A DNA stretch of 64,000 bases, taken from assembly GCA_947630115.1 (NCBI GenBank), contig CANRGG010000006.1:1-64000 (forward strand), written 5' to 3'. This DNA is from an uncultured Clostridia bacterium. Lineage in GTDB: Bacteria > Bacillota > Clostridia > Christensenellales > Borkfalkiaceae. The position numbers were made by a program, and so were the translations under genes. Numbering within the stretch: the stretch's first letter is position 1; every line of letters starts with the position of its first letter. This document shows, in pieces, positions 48,658-58,497 of the stretch. Under the pieces are notes generated by a model that worked only from the letters and a program-made list of their open reading frames with translations, was not told the origin of the DNA and searched no databases.

Positions 48658-49091
48658 AGCGCCTCCAAAATCTCAAGATAGCGGGCAAGCTCTTTTTTGG
48701 CGCCTTCAAGATCGTGCTCCAAATAGTTCCCGCACTCTTCCCGCTTGGCGCCCGGCACTTCGCTGAGCAACAGGGAGCGGCGGATACACGCGATCAAGAG
48801 ATCTCGCACCGTTTCATAGTCAAGACCGACCGAAAGAAGATAAAACCCCGTGCGGCAGCCCATCGGCCCGAAATAGACGATCTGCTCCTTTTTTTCGCTG
48901 CTGCGGAGCGTGGTCGCAAGCAGATGTTCGATCGAATGGAGCGCCCCCTGCGAGAGGTAGTCGCCCGCATTCGGTTTTTTGAAGCGAAGATCGAAGGTCG
49001 TCACGCCGTTTTGCGGCTTTGACATATGCAGCCCGACTTCAAGCGTGTCGTGATTTTTCTGGAAAGAGGGGATCTTTTCGAGTTCGTCCAT
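48654..49091 (-). CDS. luxS: S-ribosylhomocysteine lyase
   Basis: LHSIEHLLATTLR (HxxEH), YFGPMGCRTGFYLL; start at MDELEK. Confidence 0.96.
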   Translation of the reverse strand: MDELEKIPSFQKNHDTLEVGLHMSKPQNGVTTFDLRFKKPNAGDYLSQGALHSIEHLLATTLRSSEKKEQIVYFGPMGCRTGFYLLSVGLDYETVRDLLIACIRRSLLLSEVPGAKREECGNYLEHDLEGAKKELARYLEILEAL

Positions 49092-49107
49092 ATGTGCCTC
49101 CCGCCGT

Positions 49108-49767
49108 TTATTCCAAAGCGGCAAAAATTTCACAGAGCCGCGCCCGAAGTCCCGCAAGCGCCCGCTGCAGATTTTTTTGGAACTGTTCGGTCGTCGAGCC
49201 CGTCCCGTAGACGTCCGAGACCGTTTTCACCGAGATGAGCGGGATCTGCGCGTCCTCCGCGATCTGCGCGATCGCCCCGCCCTCCATGTCCCGGACGTCG
49301 CAGCCGAGGGAGAGAAGGAGGGAGTGATCTTCCTTCGAATCGTTGAACCGGTCGCCCGTGCCGAGCGCGCGGCGGGGGAATGAGAGCGCTTGCGGACAGC
49401 ACAGCGGGAGAAAATTGTCTGTTCTTCCGGGGAGGGTCCCGATCTTGCCGCCCGAGAGCTGGGTGAGGTCGAAATCATACTGCACAGAGCGATCGACAAG
49501 ATAGATCCCGCCGACCTTGGTGCATGCGGGGGAGAGCCCGCCCGCCGCGCCGAAATTGAGCAAGACGTCCGCGCCCGCGCCGATCGCTGCGACGGCGCCC
49601 GCCGCGGCGTTCACCTTCCCTTCGCCCGTGACGATGAGAAAGACGTCCTTCCCAAACGCCCTGCCCCGGGTAACTTTTTTTCCGAGCACGAACGAGGAAC
49701 AGCTCTCTTCCATCTGCGATCGCAAGATCTCCGCCTCGCTGTCCATTGCAATGACGCAACCGATCAT
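49108..49767 (-). CDS. mtnN: 5'-methylthioadenosine/S-adenosylhomocysteine nucleosidase
   Basis: MIGCVIAMDSEAEIL, LNFGAAGGLSP, GTGDRFND, DMEGGAIAQIAED. Confidence 0.95.
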   Translation of the reverse strand: MIGCVIAMDSEAEILRSQMEESCSSFVLGKKVTRGRAFGKDVFLIVTGEGKVNAAAGAVAAIGAGADVLLNFGAAGGLSPACTKVGGIYLVDRSVQYDFDLTQLSGGKIGTLPGRTDNFLPLCCPQALSFPRRALGTGDRFNDSKEDHSLLLSLGCDVRDMEGGAIAQIAEDAQIPLISVKTVSDVYGTGSTTEQFQKNLQRALAGLRARLCEIFAALE

Positions 49768-49885
49768 ATACCGCTCCTTTTTTGTTTTTGGATGTTTTCT
49801 CTATTATAATAAAAAGCGCGGAATTTTGCAAGGAAAAGAATACTTTTTTCCGCGGTTGTCCATAAATCCCACAAAGGAGGATCAT

Positions 49886-51133
49886 ATGAATCCGTTTGAA
49901 TTGAAGCCGCAAAAGGCCGACAAAGTTTTCACATCCTGGAATAAAGTTCTTGTAAAGCCCTATGACAAGAACACGGTCGATCCCTACACCCGTCTGAGGG
50001 TCATTCTCATGTCCGGAACCGAATTTGAGAGCGTTCGCCTCGGACATGCGTTCACCCGCATGTGTCCCAACAACGACGTGAGAAGAAGGCTCGCCTATAT
50101 CCGAAGAGGAGAGCAGATCCAGCAAAAGCGGGTCGCCTCTTTGAAGCCGTCGAATGAGACCATTCTGGAACACACGATCGGCTATGAGCAGCTCGCCGTC
50201 GATCTCACCGCCGCCCTCGCGATCACGGAGAAGAACAGCTACGTCAAAAAGCAGCTCGATTTCGCCCTTTTGGAGGATTTCGACCACCTTTACCGCTATT
50301 CCGATCTCATGGAGCTCGAAAAGGGGGGCGATCCCGCGCGGCTCGTCGGAACTTATACCGAGATCATGCCGGGCCGTCCCACCGTCGCGGAATACCGTCA
50401 TCCCCACGACGACGTGGACTTCTATATCAACGGATATCTGAACGATCTCAAAACCAAACTCAACATCAACATCATCACGGCGGCGGAACAGCAGACGATG
50501 AACTATTATATGAACGTCGGCAACCTCTACGCCTCGCCGCTCGGCAGAAAACTTTACAACGAGATCGCCATGATCGAGGAACAGCACGTCACGGGCTACG
50601 GGAGCCTCAAAGATCCGACGATGACCTTCTTCGAGTGCCTCTTGATGAACGAATACACCGAATGCTATCTCTATTATTCCTGTTTCGAGGACGAAAAGGA
50701 CGAGCGGATCAAGGGGATCTGGGAACAGCATTTCGAAGAGGAGGTCGCGCACCTTCACGAGGCAGCGGATCTTTTGAGAACGTACGAGGGGAAGGTCTGG
50801 CAGCAGGTCCTGCCCGAGGGCGGGGAGTTCCCCGAGCTCTTGAAATTCCGCCCGCAGAAAGAGTATATCCGCGAGATCTTGAAGAGCGTCCGGCTGACGG
50901 GCGTCGAAGAGGGCTGGGAAGAACTCGACAAAGTGCCCGACACCTTCCGCTATTTCGGCTACAATTCGAAGATCAACGGCAAAGTGCAGCAGCATGGCAC
51001 CCATATCTGCGTCGAAAAGCACATCAAGGAGTTCGGGCAGGATTTCCGGATCCAGAACAAGGAACATCCCATCCGCGCCCTTTCAAGCCGCAAGGAGGAC
51101 AACATCGACATCGCGCGCGTTAAGGGCAAGTAA
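49886..51133 (+). CDS. Large ferritin-like superfamily protein of unknown function
   Basis: Helical repeats with EExxH motifs (IAMIEEQHVTGYG, HFEEEVAHLHEAADLL); SD AAAGGAGG before ATG 49886. Confidence 0.8.
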   Translation: MNPFELKPQKADKVFTSWNKVLVKPYDKNTVDPYTRLRVILMSGTEFESVRLGHAFTRMCPNNDVRRRLAYIRRGEQIQQKRVASLKPSNETILEHTIGYEQLAVDLTAALAITEKNSYVKKQLDFALLEDFDHLYRYSDLMELEKGGDPARLVGTYTEIMPGRPTVAEYRHPHDDVDFYINGYLNDLKTKLNINIITAAEQQTMNYYMNVGNLYASPLGRKLYNEIAMIEEQHVTGYGSLKDPTMTFFECLLMNEYTECYLYYSCFEDEKDERIKGIWEQHFEEEVAHLHEAADLLRTYEGKVWQQVLPEGGEFPELLKFRPQKEYIREILKSVRLTGVEEGWEELDKVPDTFRYFGYNSKINGKVQQHGTHICVEKHIKEFGQDFRIQNKEHPIRALSSRKEDNIDIARVKGK

Positions 51134-51152
51134 AAACAGGAAAACCGACAGG

Positions 51153-51185
51153 CCGCCGCCCGATTTTCAAAAAATCGGGCGGCGG
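51153..51185. terminator. Hairpin with 15-bp arms, terminator-like
   Basis: CCGCCGCCCGATTTT-CAA-AAAATCGGGCGGCGG. Confidence 0.6.
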
Positions 51186-51254
51186 AAGTTCTGCCCCCGA
51201 AATCCTTGCCAAAGAGAAGACGATATGCTATAATGCCCCTCGGAGTGTGTGCGC

Positions 51255-52031
51255 ATGAAGATCAAATGGTACGGAACGGCGAGCCTTCTCATCGAGGGCG
51301 GCGGATCGAGCGTTCTGATCGACCCGTTTTTGAAGAAATACAACCCAAAACTGCCGCCGTTTCCCGTCGAAGAGGGCGCGGGGGCGGACGCGGTTTTGAT
51401 CACCCATCCCCATTTCGACCATTTCTGCGACATCGGCAGCATTCTGGAGGCGGGCGCCAAGAAGGTTTACGTCTCGGAGAACGGGATCGCCCATGCGCGG
51501 GAGACGGGCGTTCCCACCGACCGGATGATCCCTCTTTCTGCCGGCGAAACATTGCAGATCGGTGCGCTGACCGTGAAAACCTATCAAAGCCGCCACTGCA
51601 AATTCGACCTTTGGACGGTCCTTTCCGTCGTCCTCAACCCCGCGACCTATTTCCGTTTCCGCGACGGCGTGGAGATCCTCAAAGCGACCGGGAAATACAA
51701 GATCGGAGAGGACATCTATGCGCTCGAGATCTCCTGCGAGGGGAAGCGGGTGTTCGTTCTCGGCTCCGCCGGCATGGACGGACAGACGGACTATCCCAAG
51801 GGCGCCGATCTTCTCGTCTTTCCCTACCAGGGACGTACGCGGATGCACCGCTATCTCGGGGATTTTTTGCGGGTCTTTGAGCCGAAAGCCGTCATGATCG
51901 ACCATTTCGACAATTCGTTTCCGCCGCTCACCCATACCGTGAACGTCAAAAAATTCCTTCCGTCGGTCAAAAAGATCCTTCCGTCCGCGAAGGCGTTTGT
52001 CCCGCGGGAGGGCGTCTCTTACGAGATCTGA
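51255..52031 (+). CDS. Metallo-beta-lactamase-fold hydrolase
   Basis: KWYGTASLLIEGGGSSVLIDPFLKK, THPHFDHFCDI. Confidence 0.88.
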   Translation: MKIKWYGTASLLIEGGGSSVLIDPFLKKYNPKLPPFPVEEGAGADAVLITHPHFDHFCDIGSILEAGAKKVYVSENGIAHARETGVPTDRMIPLSAGETLQIGALTVKTYQSRHCKFDLWTVLSVVLNPATYFRFRDGVEILKATGKYKIGEDIYALEISCEGKRVFVLGSAGMDGQTDYPKGADLLVFPYQGRTRMHRYLGDFLRVFEPKAVMIDHFDNSFPPLTHTVNVKKFLPSVKKILPSAKAFVPREGVSYEI

Positions 52032-52079
52032 GGCGGATCGAAAAAAACGGAAGATGGGCGCTCGTTTGCTTTTCTGTAC

Positions 52080-52535
52080 ATGAAAATGCGGAAAAAAGCA
52101 AAAACTGCGCGTATGAAAAAAATTTTTTTCCGGCTCGCCGCATGTATGTTCCTGTGGACAGTTGCACCTATGCTCACTTGCTGCAATGTGGAGGGGATGT
52201 CCTCTTTGAAGGACGTTTCCCATCCGTATGCGGCGGAATACAAATGCAAGAAGCTGCAGATCGGCGGCGAGGACGCGCTCGAAAACTTCGAATATATCAA
52301 GCTGGACTTGAAACATGGCGGGACATTCGAATGTTTCTATCTCGACAAGAACGGGAACGAGGGCGCATATGAAGGGAAATACAAGATCGACGCGGCGGAA
52401 GGGAGCGCGACTTTTTCCGCGCCCGAAAACAGCGAGGAGAAAACCTACGTCTTTCCCTATCGGGGCGGGAAGATCTGCGTCGAATATCTCTTCGGCGACC
52501 GTCTTTTGTACGGCGAATTTTCCGCCGTGGAATAA
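52080..52535 (+). CDS. Small putative lipoprotein
   Basis: Signal peptide with Cys pair (MLTCCN), glycine/aspartate-rich beta-like body YKIDAAEGSATFSAPENSEEKTYVFPYRGGKICVEYLFGDRLLYGEF. Confidence 0.7.
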   Translation: MKMRKKAKTARMKKIFFRLAACMFLWTVAPMLTCCNVEGMSSLKDVSHPYAAEYKCKKLQIGGEDALENFEYIKLDLKHGGTFECFYLDKNGNEGAYEGKYKIDAAEGSATFSAPENSEEKTYVFPYRGGKICVEYLFGDRLLYGEFSAVE

Positions 52536-52560
52536 ACCCGGTCAAAACCGGGAAATTCGG

Positions 52561-52597
52561 ACTGCCGCGGGGCTCGACCGCGCGGCGGTCTTTTTTT
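52561..52597 (+). terminator. Rho-independent terminator
   Basis: CTGCCGCGGGGCTCGACCGCGCGGCGGTC-TTTTTTT. Confidence 0.7.
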
Positions 52598-52634
52598 GTG
52601 CGAAAAAAACAAAAAGCAATTTGCGATCATTCCG

Positions 52635-52663
52635 TTGACTTTTTGTCGTGGAAGTTTTATACT
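52635..52663 (+). promoter_or_regulatory. Sigma-70-type promoter of threonine dehydratase
   Basis: TTGACT, 17-bp spacer, TATACT. Confidence 0.7.
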
Positions 52664-52715
52664 GATAACGGTATCTTCCGGAACCGGAAAAAAGAGAAAA
52701 AAAGAGGGAAAAATC

Positions 52716-53936
52716 ATGCTTACGATCGAAAAAGTGCGGCGGGCGCAGGAAATTTTGAAAGAAGCGGCGTTCAATACCGATCTTATCGTGGCGGAGAAGC
52801 TGCCCGTAGACTGCGAAATGCGGTTGAAACTCGAAAATCTGCAGCGGACGGGCTCTTTCAAGCTCCGCGGCGCCTACAACAAGATCGCCAATCTCACCCC
52901 CGAGGAAAAGGCAAGAGGGGTCATCGCCTGCTCGGCGGGCAACCATGCGCAGGGGGTGGCGTTCGCGGCGACAAAACAGGGGATCAAATCGCTCATCTGC
53001 CTGCCGGCGGGGGCGCCGATCGCCAAGATCGAGGCGACCCGCGCCTACGGGGCGGAGGTCTGCCTGGTCCCGGGCGTCTATGACGACGCCTTCGAGCGCG
53101 CCCTGGAGCTTCAGAAGGAGCACGGCTACACTTTCGTGCACCCCTTCGACGATGAGGACGTCATCGCGGGACAGGCGACGGTGGGCGCCGAGATCGTGGA
53201 CGAATGGAAGGACGTCGACGCGATCGTCGTGCCCGTGGGCGGCGGCGGACTTCTGGCGGGCGTCGCGTTTGCGGCGAAGGCGATCAAGCCCTCCGTCAAA
53301 GTTTACGGTGTGCAGGCGGCGGGCGCGGCGAGCATGGAGCTCTCCCTCCGCGAGGGAAAGATCGGACGGCTCTCGAGCGTCATGACGGTCGCGGACGGTA
53401 TCGCCGTCAAGGAACCGGGCGTTCTGACCTTCGATTATTGCCGGAAATATGCGGACGGGATCGTCACCGTCAGCGAGGATGAGATCGCCGGCGCGATCCT
53501 TGCCCTTGCCGAAAAACAGAAACTCGTCTCCGAGGGCGCGGGCGCGACCCCTGTCGCCGCCGTGCTGTCGGGAAAACTTCCTTTCCTTGCGGGAAAGAAG
53601 GTCTGCTGCCTCGTCTCGGGCGGGAACATCGACGTGACGACGTTCAGCCGGGTGTTGCAGCGGGGACTGTTCATCTCGGGCAGACAGTGCGAGCTCACCC
53701 TCGAAGTCGCCGACAAGCCCGGGCAGCTCGCCCAGATCGTCCAGATCGTCGCCGACTGCGGGGCGAACGTCCTCTCCGTCGAGCACGACCATGCCTATGA
53801 CGGACAGCAGATCGTGGGCTGTTTCATCCGTCTTGAGCTCGAAACGCTCGGCTTCGACCATATCGAAAGGATCAAACATCATCTCAAACGGGCGGGGCTG
53901 CGGATCGTCCAGCGGCACAGAAGAGAGGAACACTGA
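52716..53936 (+). CDS. ilvA: Threonine ammonia-lyase (with C-terminal ACT-like domain)
   Basis: LKLENLQRTGSFKLRGAYNKIANL, SAGNHAQGVAFAA, VPVGGGGLLAGVAFA, SGGNIDVTTFSRVL; symbol could equally be tdcB-type. Confidence 0.92.
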   Translation: MLTIEKVRRAQEILKEAAFNTDLIVAEKLPVDCEMRLKLENLQRTGSFKLRGAYNKIANLTPEEKARGVIACSAGNHAQGVAFAATKQGIKSLICLPAGAPIAKIEATRAYGAEVCLVPGVYDDAFERALELQKEHGYTFVHPFDDEDVIAGQATVGAEIVDEWKDVDAIVVPVGGGGLLAGVAFAAKAIKPSVKVYGVQAAGAASMELSLREGKIGRLSSVMTVADGIAVKEPGVLTFDYCRKYADGIVTVSEDEIAGAILALAEKQKLVSEGAGATPVAAVLSGKLPFLAGKKVCCLVSGGNIDVTTFSRVLQRGLFISGRQCELTLEVADKPGQLAQIVQIVADCGANVLSVEHDHAYDGQQIVGCFIRLELETLGFDHIERIKHHLKRAGLRIVQRHRREEH

Positions 53937-53972
53937 AATCTTTTTCGGAAATGTTCCGGACAAAAATTCGAA

Positions 53973-54044
53973 AAAAATAAATTGAAAGGAAAAAATAAAT
54001 TGAAAGGAAAAAATAAATTGAAAGGAAAAAATAAATTGAAAGGA
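53973..54044 (+). repeat. Four 18-bp tandem repeats containing SD and TTG
   Basis: AAATTGAAAGGAAAAAAT period 18, TTG at 53982, 54000, 54018, 54036. Confidence 0.95.
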
Positions 54045-54053
54045 GATATAAAA

Positions 54054-54428
54054 ATGGTAAAAGTCTTTACGGAAAAGGCGCCTCAGGCGATCGGTCCCTA
54101 TTCGCAGGCGATCAAGGCAAACGGAATGCTGTTCACGTCGGGTCAAATCCCGATCGACCCCGCGACGGGCGCGGTCGTTCCCGGAGGGATCAAGGAGCAA
54201 TCCGAGCAGGTCTGCAAAAATCTGAAGGCGGTCCTCGAGGCGGCGGGCTCCTGTTTCGGAAGAGTCGTCAAGACGACCTGTTTCCTGGCGGACATGGGCG
54301 ATTTTGCGGCGTTCAACGAAGTTTACGGCGGATATTTCACCGAAAAGCCCGCGCGTTCCTGCGTCGCGGTCAAGACCCTTCCCAAGAACGTGCTCGTCGA
54401 AGTGGAGTGCGTCGCGCTTTGCGACTGA
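54054..54428 (+). CDS. ridA: RidA family reactive intermediate/imine deaminase
   Basis: [32 protein letters not shown]...[10 protein letters not shown]...[23 protein letters not shown]; canonical ATG 54054 after GAAAGGAGATATAAAA. Confidence 0.95.
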   Translation: MVKVFTEKAPQAIGPYSQAIKANGMLFTSGQIPIDPATGAVVPGGIKEQSEQVCKNLKAVLEAAGSCFGRVVKTTCFLADMGDFAAFNEVYGGYFTEKPARSCVAVKTLPKNVLVEVECVALCD

Positions 54429-54456
54429 GCGCTTTGAAAATTTCAGCAGAATGACG

Positions 54457-54494
54457 ACCGCCGCGGCGCAGGAACGCGCCGCGGCGGTTTTTTA
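54457..54494 (+). terminator. Rho-independent terminator
   Basis: ACCGCCGCGGCGC-AGGAAC-GCGCCGCGGCGG-TTTTTT. Confidence 0.9.
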
Positions 54495-54513
54495 CTTTTT
54501 CATTCGGCCGTTT

Positions 54514-55941
54514 TCAGATCACGCAGCCGGGATCGGGCTTTTCCCCGTCCAATTCTTTGAGAAGTTGCCCGTACCCCTTTTTGCCGAGTAGCGCAAACGT
54601 CGCCTTTTTGCCTGCCTCGACGCCCGGCTGGTCATAGGCGTTGACGTTCAGAAGATATCCCGCATAGGCGGTCATGAGTTCGAAGAAATAAAAGAGCTCT
54701 CCGAGGGTGAAGGCGTTGATCTCGGGGATCCGAACGGTCGCGTTGAGCCGTCCCGCCTCTTTGAGCGCGTGAGCCGTTGCGCGGTTTTCCGCCGCGATGA
54801 GTTCCTCCAGCGAATGCCCGCCGAGAAAATCGACGTTTAAGAGCCCCGTTCGAAGATCGGGAATGGGAACGCTCTTTCGATAGTTTCCGACGGAGAGGAA
54901 GGTCACAACTTTGTCGAAGGGCCCCTCGGTATAGAGCTGGAGCTGCGAGTGCTGGTCGGTCGCCCCCACCGCCTTTACGGGGGTCTGCCCGAGATGGCAG
55001 GGCCTTTTGTCGAGCGTCATGTTTTTTCCGAGCGATTCCGCCCAGAGCTGGGCGTACCAATCGGCAAAACAGCGCAGATTGTCCGAATATGGCATGAGGA
55101 CGGAGATGTTCTTTCCCTTCCCCATCGCGATCGTCTGCAAGACGGCGCCCATCAGGGCGGGATTTTTGAACAGATCGCCCGATTTGCAATGCTTGTCCAT
55201 GTCGGCGGCGCCCAAAAGCAGCGCTTTGATGTCGATCCCGAGGACCGCCGCAGGCAAAAGCCCCACCGCCGAAAGCTCGGAAAATCTTCCGCCGACGCCG
55301 CGGGGGATCGGAAAACATTTCACGCCGCCCAGCTTTTTGGAAAGTTCGAGAAGATCGCTCTTTTCGGGGTCGGTCGTGAAGATAAAATGCTCCTTGGGTT
55401 TTTCCCCCGCCTCTTTCAGAAGCGCGGTAATCAAAAGGAGCTGCGCGAGCGTCTCGCTCGTCGCGCCGGACTTCGAAATGACGTTGAAACAGGTCTTTTT
55501 GAGATCGAGAACGTCGAGAAGGTCCTTCATGCGCACGGGGTCGACGTTGTCCTCGACGTAAAAACGGGGCGCCTTGCGCTTTGCCTTGGGAAGTTCGTTG
55601 TGATGAAGATGGCACAGCGCCTGGAAGGCGGTCATGGGGCCGAGCGCGGAGCCGCCGATGCCCAGAACGACGAAACTGTCGAATTTTTTGCGGATCTCCC
55701 GCGCCGACTTTAAGATCTCTTTGACCGACTCCCCGCTTTGATAGGGAAGTTCGGTCCAGCCGAGGAAATTTTCCTCCTTCCCGCGGTCCCGCCGCAGCGC
55801 TTCGTGCGCCTTTGCCGCAAGTTTTTTCCGCGCGAGGAGCTCTTCGCGCGAGATCCCTCTCTCGCCGAGCGCCTTGTCCGTCATATTCGTGTAATCCAGC
55901 GTGATCCGCAGCGCGCGGCGCGCTTCCTGCGTCATTCTCAT
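54514..55941 (-). CDS. pgi: Glucose-6-phosphate isomerase
   Basis: VVLGIGGSALGPMTAFQAL, ISKSGATSETLAQLL, TDQHSQLQLYTEGPFDKVV, YDQPGVEAGKK. Confidence 0.96.
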   Translation of the reverse strand: MRMTQEARRALRITLDYTNMTDKALGERGISREELLARKKLAAKAHEALRRDRGKEENFLGWTELPYQSGESVKEILKSAREIRKKFDSFVVLGIGGSALGPMTAFQALCHLHHNELPKAKRKAPRFYVEDNVDPVRMKDLLDVLDLKKTCFNVISKSGATSETLAQLLLITALLKEAGEKPKEHFIFTTDPEKSDLLELSKKLGGVKCFPIPRGVGGRFSELSAVGLLPAAVLGIDIKALLLGAADMDKHCKSGDLFKNPALMGAVLQTIAMGKGKNISVLMPYSDNLRCFADWYAQLWAESLGKNMTLDKRPCHLGQTPVKAVGATDQHSQLQLYTEGPFDKVVTFLSVGNYRKSVPIPDLRTGLLNVDFLGGHSLEELIAAENRATAHALKEAGRLNATVRIPEINAFTLGELFYFFELMTAYAGYLLNVNAYDQPGVEAGKKATFALLGKKGYGQLLKELDGEKPDPGCVI

Positions 55942-56134
55942 GTCTGCCTCCGCTTTATCAAACCCATTTTAATGAACTTTTGAGGCGCTGTCAAGCGGGC
56001 AAAGCACGGTTTTTGCAAAAAGATTGTCGAAAATTCGCGCAGATGAATTTTGGAGCAAGTGCCGTCAAAATCGTTTACTTTTTTTTCACGCCGTGATATA
56101 ATAAATCCGCAATTTGAGAAGGAGGGGAAAAAGG

Positions 56135-57100
56135 TTGATCGAACGGCTCAAAATCATCCGCGCAAACGGCTTTTATCCCTATCGCAACCAGGCGATCGAG
56201 CGCGCCCTTTTGGACGGCTGCGAAAAGGGAGAGATGATCCTCTACCTTTGGCAAAACGACAAGACCGTCTTTATCGGCAAGAACCAGAACGCCTTTACGG
56301 AATGCAGAGCACAGGCGCTGTTTGAAGACGGCGGATACGTCGCGCGGCGCTTTACGGGCGGCGGCGCGGTCTACCACGACAAGGGGAACCTCAACTTTAC
56401 CTTTATCGCCCCGCGGGAAGATTACAGCCTTGAAAACCAATTTTCCATCTTGTCGGACGCGTTGAGATCGCTCGGTTTTGAGGCGACGCTCAGCGGCAGG
56501 AACGACGTTCTCATCGACGGCAAAAAGATCTCGGGGAACGCCTTTTATCAGAGCGGGAAGAACTGTCTCCATCACGGGACCGTTCTCATCTCCTCCGACC
56601 GGGAGGCGATCGCAAAATATCTCACCGTCAGCCGGGTGAAACTGAGCGCAAAGGGCGTGAAGAGCGTGCAAAGCCGCGTCGCGAACCTCTGCGATTTCCG
56701 TTCCGGCGTCAACGCGGAGTTGGTGGCCGCAGCGCTCACGGACGCATTTTCGGCGCGCTATCCCGGGGCGGAGAAGATCTTTCTCGGCGAGGACGATCTA
56801 TCGTCGGAGGAGATCGGGCGGCTCACGGCACATTTTGCGGACAGGACGTATATCCTCGGCGACGACGTGAAGTATTCCGTCTCGTTCGAACGGCGCTATG
56901 AATGGGGCGTCGCGGATGTGCGGCTCGAAATGAAGGGGGATGTCATCGAAAAGGCGCGGATCTATTCGGACGCGCTGGACGTCGACGCAGTGGCGGAAAA
57001 AGAACGGCTGCTGACGGGAACGGATGTGAAAGCGCCCGCGGACGGGCGCGTCAAAGATATCATCGAAACCATTACGGGAGAAATCGGAAATGAAATATGA
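56135..57100 (+). CDS. lplA: Lipoate-protein ligase
   Basis: LYLWQNDKTVFIGKNQNAFTECR, VARRFTGGGAVYHDKGNLNFTF, GRNDVLIDGKKISGNAF; TTG 56135 after GAAGGAGGGG. Confidence 0.93.
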   Translation: MIERLKIIRANGFYPYRNQAIERALLDGCEKGEMILYLWQNDKTVFIGKNQNAFTECRAQALFEDGGYVARRFTGGGAVYHDKGNLNFTFIAPREDYSLENQFSILSDALRSLGFEATLSGRNDVLIDGKKISGNAFYQSGKNCLHHGTVLISSDREAIAKYLTVSRVKLSAKGVKSVQSRVANLCDFRSGVNAELVAAALTDAFSARYPGAEKIFLGEDDLSSEEIGRLTAHFADRTYILGDDVKYSVSFERRYEWGVADVRLEMKGDVIEKARIYSDALDVDAVAEKERLLTGTDVKAPADGRVKDIIETITGEIGNEI

Positions 57101-58454
57101 CCTGATCGTCATTGGCGGCGGCCCGGGCGGATACACGGGCGCGATCCGAGCTGCCAAGCTCGGCATGAAAACGGCGCTCATCGAGGAGCGCGATCTCGGC
57201 GGCACCTGCCTCAACCGGGGCTGTATCCCGACGAAGGCGCTTTTGCACAGCGGCGAGCTCTACGCTTCCCGCCTCGAATGGGCGGAGTGCGGCGTGCGCG
57301 CCGAAAACGTCGTGTTCGACGAGGAGGCGGTCTACGCCCGGAAAGAAGCGATCGTCGAAAATCTGAGAAACGGCGTCAGAACGCTTGTCAAGGCGAACAA
57401 GATCGACCTTTACGAGACGCACGGCAAGATCGCGGGGCCGCATACCGTGCTGGCGGGAGAGGAGGAGCTCGAAACGGAGTTCATCCTGATCGCGACGGGC
57501 TCGGTGCCCGCGGGGACCGACCCCAACAAGCGGATCATCGAGGGCATGCAGTACGCAAAGACCTCGGACGACGTTCTGTCCCGCCCCGTCGAGGGGAACA
57601 AGATCGCCATCATCGGCGCGGGCGTCATCGGCGTGGAATTCTGCGACTATTTGTCGGCTGTGGGAAGGGAGATCACCCTGATCGAGCCCATGGAGCGCAT
57701 TCTTCCCATGATGAGCAAGGAAACGAGTGTCCAGCTTTCGGCAGTTCTGAAGCGCAAGGGCGTGAAGATGAACCTCGGCGCGAAAGTCAAGGAGATTTTG
57801 CCCGATCAAACGGTGCGCTATGCGACCGAAAAGGGAGAATTCGAGGAGAAGTTCGACAGCGTGATCGTCGCGATCGGACGGAGCGCCAATTTCAAAGATC
57901 TGGGGCTCGAAAACGTCGGGATCGAGGCGGGAAGGCGGATCGAAGTCAACGACGACATGTACACCGGCATTGCGGGGATCTACGCCTGCGGCGACGCTGT
58001 CGGCAGGATCCAGCTCGCCCACTATGCGGCGGCGAGCGCGATCACCGCGGTCGAGAGCATGCTCAACCGGGGGCACAGCATGGATCTTTCCGTCGTGCCG
58101 TCCTGTATCTATACCCGTCCCGAGATCGCCTCGGTCGGCAAGCGCGAGGCGGACGTTCCGGGGGCGAAAGTCGGCAAATTCCTCATGGGCGCGAACGGAA
58201 AATCGCAGATCGAGGGACTTGCGCGGGGCTTTGTCAAGGTGATCGCGGACGAAAACGACGTCGTGGTCGGCGCGGAGCTGTTCTGCGTCCGCGCAACCGA
58301 TATGATCGGCGAACTCGCCCTTGCGATCTCGCGGGGATTGAAGTTTGAGGAAGCGGCTTCCGTCATCCATCCCCATCCGACGGTCATGGAGAGCGTCGGC
58401 GAGGCTTATGAGGACATCGAGGGGCTCGCCACCCATATGGCGCCCCGGAAATAA
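57090..58454 (+). CDS. lpdA: Dihydrolipoyl dehydrogenase
   Basis: DLIVIGGGPGGYTGAIRAAKLG, GGTCLNRGCIPTKALLHS, YACGDAVGRIQLAH, HPHPTVMESVGEA. Confidence 0.96.
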   Translation: MKYDLIVIGGGPGGYTGAIRAAKLGMKTALIEERDLGGTCLNRGCIPTKALLHSGELYASRLEWAECGVRAENVVFDEEAVYARKEAIVENLRNGVRTLVKANKIDLYETHGKIAGPHTVLAGEEELETEFILIATGSVPAGTDPNKRIIEGMQYAKTSDDVLSRPVEGNKIAIIGAGVIGVEFCDYLSAVGREITLIEPMERILPMMSKETSVQLSAVLKRKGVKMNLGAKVKEILPDQTVRYATEKGEFEEKFDSVIVAIGRSANFKDLGLENVGIEAGRRIEVNDDMYTGIAGIYACGDAVGRIQLAHYAAASAITAVESMLNRGHSMDLSVVPSCIYTRPEIASVGKREADVPGAKVGKFLMGANGKSQIEGLARGFVKVIADENDVVVGAELFCVRATDMIGELALAISRGLKFEEAASVIHPHPTVMESVGEAYEDIEGLATHMAPRK

Positions 58455-58497
58455 AGAAAAATTTTCATAGGACAGAAAATCAGGAGGATATTTCGAA

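Noticed and set aside
52598-52716. T-box or amino-acid riboswitch upstream of the threonine dehydratase
   Set aside because: Promoter lies about 50 bp before ATG, leaving no space for a T-box; no motif found
53973-54044. CRISPR or microsatellite-only interpretation of the 18-bp repeat
   Set aside because: No spacers; position at the ridA initiation region makes a translational interpretation more useful
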